NCBI RefSeq assembly: GCF_004217335.1
Contig: NZ_SHMP01000003.1
Coordinates: 558,001 to 622,000, forward strand
From: Natrinema hispanicum
GTDB taxonomy: Archaea; Halobacteriota; Halobacteria; Halobacteriales; Natrialbaceae
DNA length: 64,000 nt
Reading direction: 5' to 3'
Part shown: piece by piece, positions 59,675 through 64,000 of the stretch
Layout of the letters: every line of letters starts with the position of its first letter
Numbering within the stretch: position 1 is the first letter of the stretch
The notes under the pieces: model-generated
The model's database searches: none
Seen by the model: the letters and a program-made list of their open reading frames with translations, nothing else
Told to the model about the DNA's origin: nothing
Program-made: the position numbers and the translations under genes

Positions 59675-60520
59675 ATGACATCGGTCGAGGCGAAACGCGA
59701 GGCCGCCCGCGACGACCTCGCGGCCCGTGACGGGGTCCTCGTGGCCTTCTCCGGCGGGGTCGACTCGAGCGTGGTGGCCGCACTCGCCCACGACGCACTC
59801 GGCGACGACGCCGTCGCCTGCACCGCAAAGAGTGAGACGCTCCCCGAGGCGGAACTCGAGGACGCCAAACGCGTCGCTGACGAGATCGGCATCCGCCACG
59901 AGATCGTCTCCTTCTCGGAGCTCGACAGCGACGCGTTCGTCGAAAACGACGACGATCGCTGCTATCACTGCCGGACGATGCGTCTCGGCGAGATGCAAGC
60001 GACCGCCCGCGGGCTGGGAATCGGAACGGTCTGTGACGGAACCAACGCCGACGATCCGGGCGCTGGCCACCGGCCCGGCCTGCAGGCCGTCGACGAACTC
60101 GACGTTCACTCGCCGCTGCTGGCCCACGACATCACGAAAGCGGAGGTCCGCGAGATCGCCGCCCACTACGGCCTCTCGGTCGCTGACAAGCCCTCGATGG
60201 CCTGTCTCTCCTCGCGCATCCCGACCGGACTCGCAGTCACCGACGACCGACTTACACGAATCGAACGGGCCGAGGCCCTGTTACGCCAGTGGGGCTTCGA
60301 CCAGTTCCGCGTCCGCGACCACGACGGCCTCGCCCGCATCGAGATCGCGCCCGAGGAACTCGAGCGTGCGTTGACCCGTGAGTTCGTGGAGACAGTTCGC
60401 GAAGAACTCTCGCGGCTGGGGTTCGATCACGTCACGCTCGATCTTCATGGCTACCGGACCGGCAGCGTCAGCCCCGCGGGCGACGAGAAGGCCACAGCGG
60501 AGTCGACGAGCGACGACTGA
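59675..60520 (+). CDS. larE: ATP-dependent sacrificial sulfur transferase LarE
   Basis: 281 aa from ATG 59675; a TTG at 59648 is an alternative. PP-loop motif SGGVDSS lies near residue 26. Downstream are DDDRCYHCRTMRLGEM and DGTNADDPGAGHRPGL, then PSMACLSSRIPTG, whose Cys corresponds to the residue that LarE gives up (Cys176 in the bacterial enzyme). LarE adds sulfur during synthesis of the nickel-pincer cofactor of lactate racemase. The partner genes larB and larC are not in the window, so its pathway is not confirmed here. Confidence 0.92.
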   Translation: MTSVEAKREAARDDLAARDGVLVAFSGGVDSSVVAALAHDALGDDAVACTAKSETLPEAELEDAKRVADEIGIRHEIVSFSELDSDAFVENDDDRCYHCRTMRLGEMQATARGLGIGTVCDGTNADDPGAGHRPGLQAVDELDVHSPLLAHDITKAEVREIAAHYGLSVADKPSMACLSSRIPTGLAVTDDRLTRIERAEALLRQWGFDQFRVRDHDGLARIEIAPEELERALTREFVETVREELSRLGFDHVTLDLHGYRTGSVSPAGDEKATAESTSDD

Positions 60521-60734
60521 CTCGCGTTCTCAATCCGATGGCCACCGGTGTCCGTCGATCACGGGACCGAAGATTCGTCGATCGTCCGACTCGACACTGC
60601 TCGAGTGGACGAGCGATCAAAATATAACCGTATTTCGTAGTATGAATTCGTCAATAGTGAAGATAGCGGCAGTGTGTTCGGGAATATTGCACGTTGCGAT
60701 ACGGACGTAGCTTTTGGGCCGGTAGAAGTAATCG

Positions 60735-61091
60735 ATGGACGCTGACGTGCCGCTCGAGTGGACCACCGAAGAGTCTCGGACCTACACCCCAACGCATACC
60801 GACCGAGAGATGGGGTATCGGACGTATCGCCACGAGTCAGGCGATCTTCGCCTCAAAGTCGCCCCGGCCTCGCTCGACGGCGAGGACCACCCCGGCTACG
60901 CACTGACCGTGACGAGCTATCCGGGGCTGGACCTCTCGGAAACGATGCGCGTGCGACGTGTCCTAACGTTCGAACGGTGTACGCAGATCGCTCGGCAGTT
61001 CATGGATCTCTTTTCAGCTAGCTACGACGGTCCCGGCTCGCTCGAGGATGCACTCGAGTACGCCTACGAGCGCACCCGCGAACACCGGTAG
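60735..61091 (+). CDS. Conserved haloarchaeal protein, 118 aa
   Basis: MDADVPLEWTTEESRTYTPTHTDREMGYRTYRHESGDLRLKVAPASLDGEDHPGYALTVTSYPGLDLSETMRVRRVLTFERCTQIARQFMDLFSASYDGPGSLEDALEYAYERTREHR. It has a beta-rich first half and helical second half, with no recognised domain, signal or membrane region. It may be a small cytoplasmic protein. Own promoter not clearly seen; the upstream 214 bp is AT-rich from about 60610. Confidence 0.65.
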   Translation: MDADVPLEWTTEESRTYTPTHTDREMGYRTYRHESGDLRLKVAPASLDGEDHPGYALTVTSYPGLDLSETMRVRRVLTFERCTQIARQFMDLFSASYDGPGSLEDALEYAYERTREHR

Positions 61092-61202
61092 GTATCCGAC
61101 CGGACAAACGTCAGTGACTACTCGATCGCGTCCTGACGGCTGTCGCCGTCGGCAACAGCGTCTCGCGTGCGATCGATGTCTGAACCGTTTTATCCGGCAG
61201 TA

Positions 61203-61487
61203 TTACTCGATCGTGAGGTCGCCACCGCCGCCACCGTCGCCGCCGTCTTCGTCCCACTCGAGTTCGAACTCGATTGATAGTTCACCGGGCGCGTCGGTTG
61301 GCCCTTCGCGTTCGGCTTTGACCTCGAAGGTCGGCCGCGCCGGCGGGTCGAGCGTGACGGAGTCGGAACCAGCCGAGAGCGTGATCGCCTCACCGGCATC
61401 CAGATTGTCCGCGACGCGACGGAGCAACGACGCGATTTCGTCCCTGTTCAGGTCGCTTTCAGATTTGAACAGCACTTCTTCTGGCAT
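61203..61487 (-). CDS. Amphi-Trp domain protein
   Basis: 94 aa from ATG 61487. The pattern EEVLFKSESDLNRDEIASLLRRVADNLDAGEAITLSAGSDSVTLDPPARPTFEVKAEREG...GELSIEFELEWDEDG is the short amphi-Trp domain found in haloarchaea and some bacteria; it ends with Gly-rich residues. Function unknown. TATA box at 61511-61520 (minus strand gtatttatca) lies about 29 bp upstream, so it is leaderless. Confidence 0.85.
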   Translation of the reverse strand: MPEEVLFKSESDLNRDEIASLLRRVADNLDAGEAITLSAGSDSVTLDPPARPTFEVKAEREGPTDAPGELSIEFELEWDEDGGDGGGGGDLTIE

Positions 61488-61510
61488 ACACCCCAATACG
61501 TTCCGACAGT

Positions 61511-61520
61511 TGATAAATAC
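61511..61520 (-). promoter_or_regulatory. TATA box of the amphi-Trp gene
   Basis: Minus-strand gtatttatca, centre about 29 bp before ATG 61487. Confidence 0.6.
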
Positions 61521-61540
61521 GCGCCCGAGGATTGTGGTGA

Positions 61541-63664
61541 TCAGTGACCGGCGAGACGGCTCTTGCCGGCTGGGTCACGGGGTGACTCGAGACGAACCGC
61601 ACACTGCTTGAAATTCGGCTCCTTCGACCGTGGATCAACGGCAGCGATCGTGAGGGCGTTAACGCTGGGATGGTGGATCGGCAGCCAGACGACGCTATCG
61701 GGAATCGCCGCGTCGGATTCGACGCGAACGGTAACCGCGGCCCGCCGAGAGACGAGGCGTGCCAGTCGGTGCTCGTCGCCAGTGGGTCCGTCGGCAGGTC
61801 GCTCGAGGGTATCCGCGAATGCGGCCGCCGTCGCCGGGCTGACCCGCGCCGTCGGAGGGTCGTCTGTGTCAGTTCGTACCCCAGAGTTGTACGCGTCCGG
61901 CCGGCGCGCGGTCGTCAGCGTGAGCGGGTAGGCGTCGTCGGTCGGCTCCGGCAGCGGCCGGGCCTCGGCGCTCGAGAACCGCGCCCGGCCGGACGGCGTC
62001 GGGAACGACCACGGTTCGTCGGCGTCCGCGTCGCCGTCGGGTTCGCCGTCGTAGTACCGGTAGCCGACCGAATCGTTTGCGGTCGGTGCCGGCCAGCGGA
62101 CCGCACGCTCGGCCGCGAGTCGCTCGTAGCTGATCCCCGAGCAGTCGGCCGGCGTGCCGGCGGTCAACGCCGCGAACTCGTCGAAGATCGCGGCGGGCTC
62201 GAGCCGGTCATCGAACAAACCGGGAACGAGGCGCTCGGCGAGCTGGCCGATGATCTCGAGGTCCGTTCGTGCCGCCGGCGGCGGCTCCGTCGCGGCCCGC
62301 ACTCGCGAGACAGTTCGATCCATGGAAATCGTCGTCCCCTCGGATTCACCCCACGTCGCCGCAGGCAGGACAACGTCGGCGTACTCGGCCGTCTCACTGC
62401 GGAAGGCATCTTGAACGATGAGAAAGGCGTCCGCGAGTCGCTTGCGGACGGCCGTCGTATCCGGCATGCCGGCAGCAGGGTTGGTCGCAACCGCGTAGAC
62501 CGCATCGATCTCGTCGCCGATCGCGTCGACGAGGCCGACCGGTCCCGGGCCCGGATCGTTGGGGAGTCGCGAGACCGGGACGTCCCAGGCTTCGGCGACT
62601 GTCCTGCGATGATCGGGATCGTCAAAGGGGCGATGGCCGGGCCAGGTTCCCTTCGCAGAGCAGACGCGGGTGCCCATCGAGTTGGCCTGGCCGGTCAGCG
62701 AGAACGGCCCCGAACCCGGCCGCAGGTTACCGGTCGCGAGACACAGATCGATCAGCGAACCCGCAGCCGCGGTCCCGTTGATGCTCTGGTTGATTCCCAT
62801 CCCCCAGTACAGAAGCGTAGGATCTTCGAGCGCGTCGGCCAGTCGCTCGATATCGGCCATCGAGACACCCGCCCGCTCGGCAGCATCGGCCGCGTCGGGG
62901 AGGTCCGCGCGGAGCGTCTCGAAGCCAGTCGTCGACGCGGCGACGAACGACTCGTCGACCCGGGCAGTCTCGAGAACGCGAGCGAGGACTGCTCGAGCGA
63001 GCGCGAGGTCGCCGCCGGGCTCGAGCGGGATGTGGTAGTCAGCGGCCGCGGCGGTCTCGCTGTGGATGGGGTCGACGACGATGAGTCGGGAGTCGTCTTC
63101 GGCTGCAGACTGGCGAATCCAGCGGAACAGGACCGGATGGGCGACCGTGGGGTTTGCTCCCCAGATGATGTGGGTCTCGGCCGCAGGAATGTCGTCGTAC
63201 GTCGGTGGCGGCGCGTCGCTGCCGAAGGCGTCATAGTAGGCAGTGACCGCCGACGCCATACACAGCGTCGTGTTCGCATCGTAGTACCGCGTGCCGAAGC
63301 CACCGCGGGCGAGTTTGCCCAGCGCGTAGGCAGCCTCAGTGGTCTGCTGGCCGCTGCCCAGGACGGCGACGGCATCGCTGCTTCGAGCGAGCGCGGTTCC
63401 CAGTCCATCGGCCGCGCGCTGGAGTGCTGTCTCCCAAGTCGTCGCGACGAGGTCGCCGCCCTCGCGGACGAGCGGCCGGCTCAGCCGCTCGCCGTCTGGA
63501 TCGACGGTCTCGTGGATACCACGACTGCATGCCGATCCTCGGCTGACCGGGTGAGCGGGATCGCCGCTGACTGCCTCGAGGCCGTTGCCCTGGTCGGCGG
63601 GCTGCTGGCGGAGTCCACAGCCGACCGCACAGCGCAGACACGTCGTCGGCACGCGGTCAGCCAC
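61541..63664 (-). CDS. nasA: Assimilatory nitrate reductase (Mo-bisMGD)
   Basis: 707 aa from the GTG at 63664 (VADRVPTTCLRCAVGCGL); the open frame reaches 63724. [4Fe-4S] ligands are C-x2-C-x3-C at residues ~9-15 plus a later Cys in SACSRG. The Mo-ligand Cys is in TTLCMASAV. GMGINQSINGTAAAGSLIDLCLATGNLRPGSGPFSLTGQANSMGTR is typical of NasA. The C-terminal molybdopterin domain ends RSKEPNFKQCAVRLE. It reduces nitrate to nitrite, probably with ferredoxin in haloarchaea. No nirA, nasB or transporter gene is adjacent within the window. Confidence 0.9.
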   Translation of the reverse strand: MADRVPTTCLRCAVGCGLRQQPADQGNGLEAVSGDPAHPVSRGSACSRGIHETVDPDGERLSRPLVREGGDLVATTWETALQRAADGLGTALARSSDAVAVLGSGQQTTEAAYALGKLARGGFGTRYYDANTTLCMASAVTAYYDAFGSDAPPPTYDDIPAAETHIIWGANPTVAHPVLFRWIRQSAAEDDSRLIVVDPIHSETAAAADYHIPLEPGGDLALARAVLARVLETARVDESFVAASTTGFETLRADLPDAADAAERAGVSMADIERLADALEDPTLLYWGMGINQSINGTAAAGSLIDLCLATGNLRPGSGPFSLTGQANSMGTRVCSAKGTWPGHRPFDDPDHRRTVAEAWDVPVSRLPNDPGPGPVGLVDAIGDEIDAVYAVATNPAAGMPDTTAVRKRLADAFLIVQDAFRSETAEYADVVLPAATWGESEGTTISMDRTVSRVRAATEPPPAARTDLEIIGQLAERLVPGLFDDRLEPAAIFDEFAALTAGTPADCSGISYERLAAERAVRWPAPTANDSVGYRYYDGEPDGDADADEPWSFPTPSGRARFSSAEARPLPEPTDDAYPLTLTTARRPDAYNSGVRTDTDDPPTARVSPATAAAFADTLERPADGPTGDEHRLARLVSRRAAVTVRVESDAAIPDSVVWLPIHHPSVNALTIAAVDPRSKEPNFKQCAVRLESPRDPAGKSRLAGH

Positions 63665-63753
63665 GGCGTTCACCTCGCTCGAGCAGCGTGGCTCGAGTGC
63701 GTGATGAACCGATCCAACAACCACCGACAGAGAGTCGCCACGACATCAGTCGA

Positions 63754-64000
63754 TTATCTGCCGACCCACTTCAGGACGAACAGCGTCCCCTCGAATAGCA
63801 GGATCATCGTGACGGCGACGAGGATGGGTGCCATCCCGGTCGGGTCAAGCGTGAACATGAAGGCTAGCCCCGCAAACGCCGCCCAGAAGTACAGTCGCTT
63901 CTGGGCCAGCCAGCGCCGGGTCGTCACGCCCATCATGATCGCCAGCATTATAAAGAGCGGAATCTGGAAGACGATGGCGAGAAAGCCCATCAACGTGATG
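63754..64000 (-). CDS. tatC: Sec-independent protein translocase TatC (partial, N-terminus beyond window)
   Basis: The last ~81 residues of a minus-strand CDS that continues past the right edge; the frame is open to the end (ITLMGFLAIVFQIPLFIMLAIMMGVTT). The sequence FLAIVFQIPLFIML...RRWLAQKRLYFWAAFAGLAFMFTLDPTGMAPILVAVTMILLFEGTLFVLKW matches the last membrane segments of TatC, including the conserved DP turn. TatC recognises twin-arginine signals, as on the DUF4397 protein at 46739. Haloarchaea have two tatC genes; which one this is cannot be told from the fragment. Confidence 0.85.
   Translation of the reverse strand, partial: ITLMGFLAIVFQIPLFIMLAIMMGVTTRRWLAQKRLYFWAAFAGLAFMFTLDPTGMAPILVAVTMILLFEGTLFVLKWVGR

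Noticed and set aside
1..64000. tRNA or rRNA genes, CRISPR arrays, insertion sequences
   Set aside because: No TpsiC-arm motif with matching stems, no regular spaced repeats and no transposase frame were recognised anywhere.

Overview
The window is about 64 kb of chromosome from a halophilic archaeon (class Halobacteria, probably the Natrialbales, Natrinema/Haloterrigena-like). The evidence is high GC with a very frequent CTCGAG codon pair, extremely acidic predicted proteins, TATA boxes about 27-30 bp upstream of start codons (leaderless mRNAs), and archaeal hallmark genes: thermosome, MC1 chromatin protein, Orc1/Cdc6, RIO1 kinase, archaeal tRNA-splicing endonuclease and GTP cyclohydrolase III. 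The family assignments come from reading motifs; no database search was possible.

Region by region. 1-5.6 kb: a partial selenium-binding protein (methanethiol oxidase), then rio1, a tryptophanyl-tRNA synthetase, a KH-domain Dim2-like protein and the thermosome. 5.6-14.6 kb: a methyltransferase, an alanine dehydrogenase/ornithine cyclodeaminase, a DUF2071 protein, a bacterial-type leuS, a small heat-shock protein, a peroxiredoxin, pheA (prephenate dehydratase), MC1 and a small AbrB-like protein. 14.7-25 kb: the coupled pheST pair, a second trpS beside a degenerate FtsZ-like gene and endA, and a NucS-N/zinc-ribbon protein with a stand-alone RAM domain. 25-28.5 kb: secreted or membrane proteins, including a membrane-anchored winged-helix protein and a low-complexity glycosylation-rich protein. 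28.8-34 kb: a HAD phosphatase, an alpha/beta hydrolase of unusual composition, a Ski2-like helicase and two membrane proteins.

34-39 kb holds lipA and the pyruvate/2-oxoacid dehydrogenase genes E1 alpha, E1 beta and E2, without an adjacent E3. 39-44.5 kb holds the most unusual block: a truncated-looking extracellular contractile injection system (eCIS, phage-tail-like) with sheath, two tubes, a tail-assembly protein, a DUF6760-like protein, a translationally coupled 54-aa ORF, and a divergent eCIS-type accessory protein. No spike, baseplate, AAA+ ATPase or tape-measure gene lies nearby. uvrB follows directly.

46.7-50.5 kb: a Tat-exported DUF4397 protein, orc1/cdc6 and a ParB-like protein. 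50.6-55 kb: a compact cluster of GTP cyclohydrolase III (arfA), a cysteine-free MDR dehydrogenase, a PTPS-family protein, a GT4 glycosyltransferase and a methyltransferase, which looks like a pathway for a pterin- or flavin-type metabolite. 55-64 kb: a HhH-MutS protein, a DUF368 lipid-phosphate translocase, larE, an amphi-Trp protein, assimilatory nitrate reductase nasA, and the C-terminal end of tatC.

An ~85-bp palindromic element occurs twice in full (3676-3760, 27319-27404), with compensatory changes in its stem, and once as a left end (40581-40596). I see no insertion sequence, CRISPR array, rRNA or tRNA gene.
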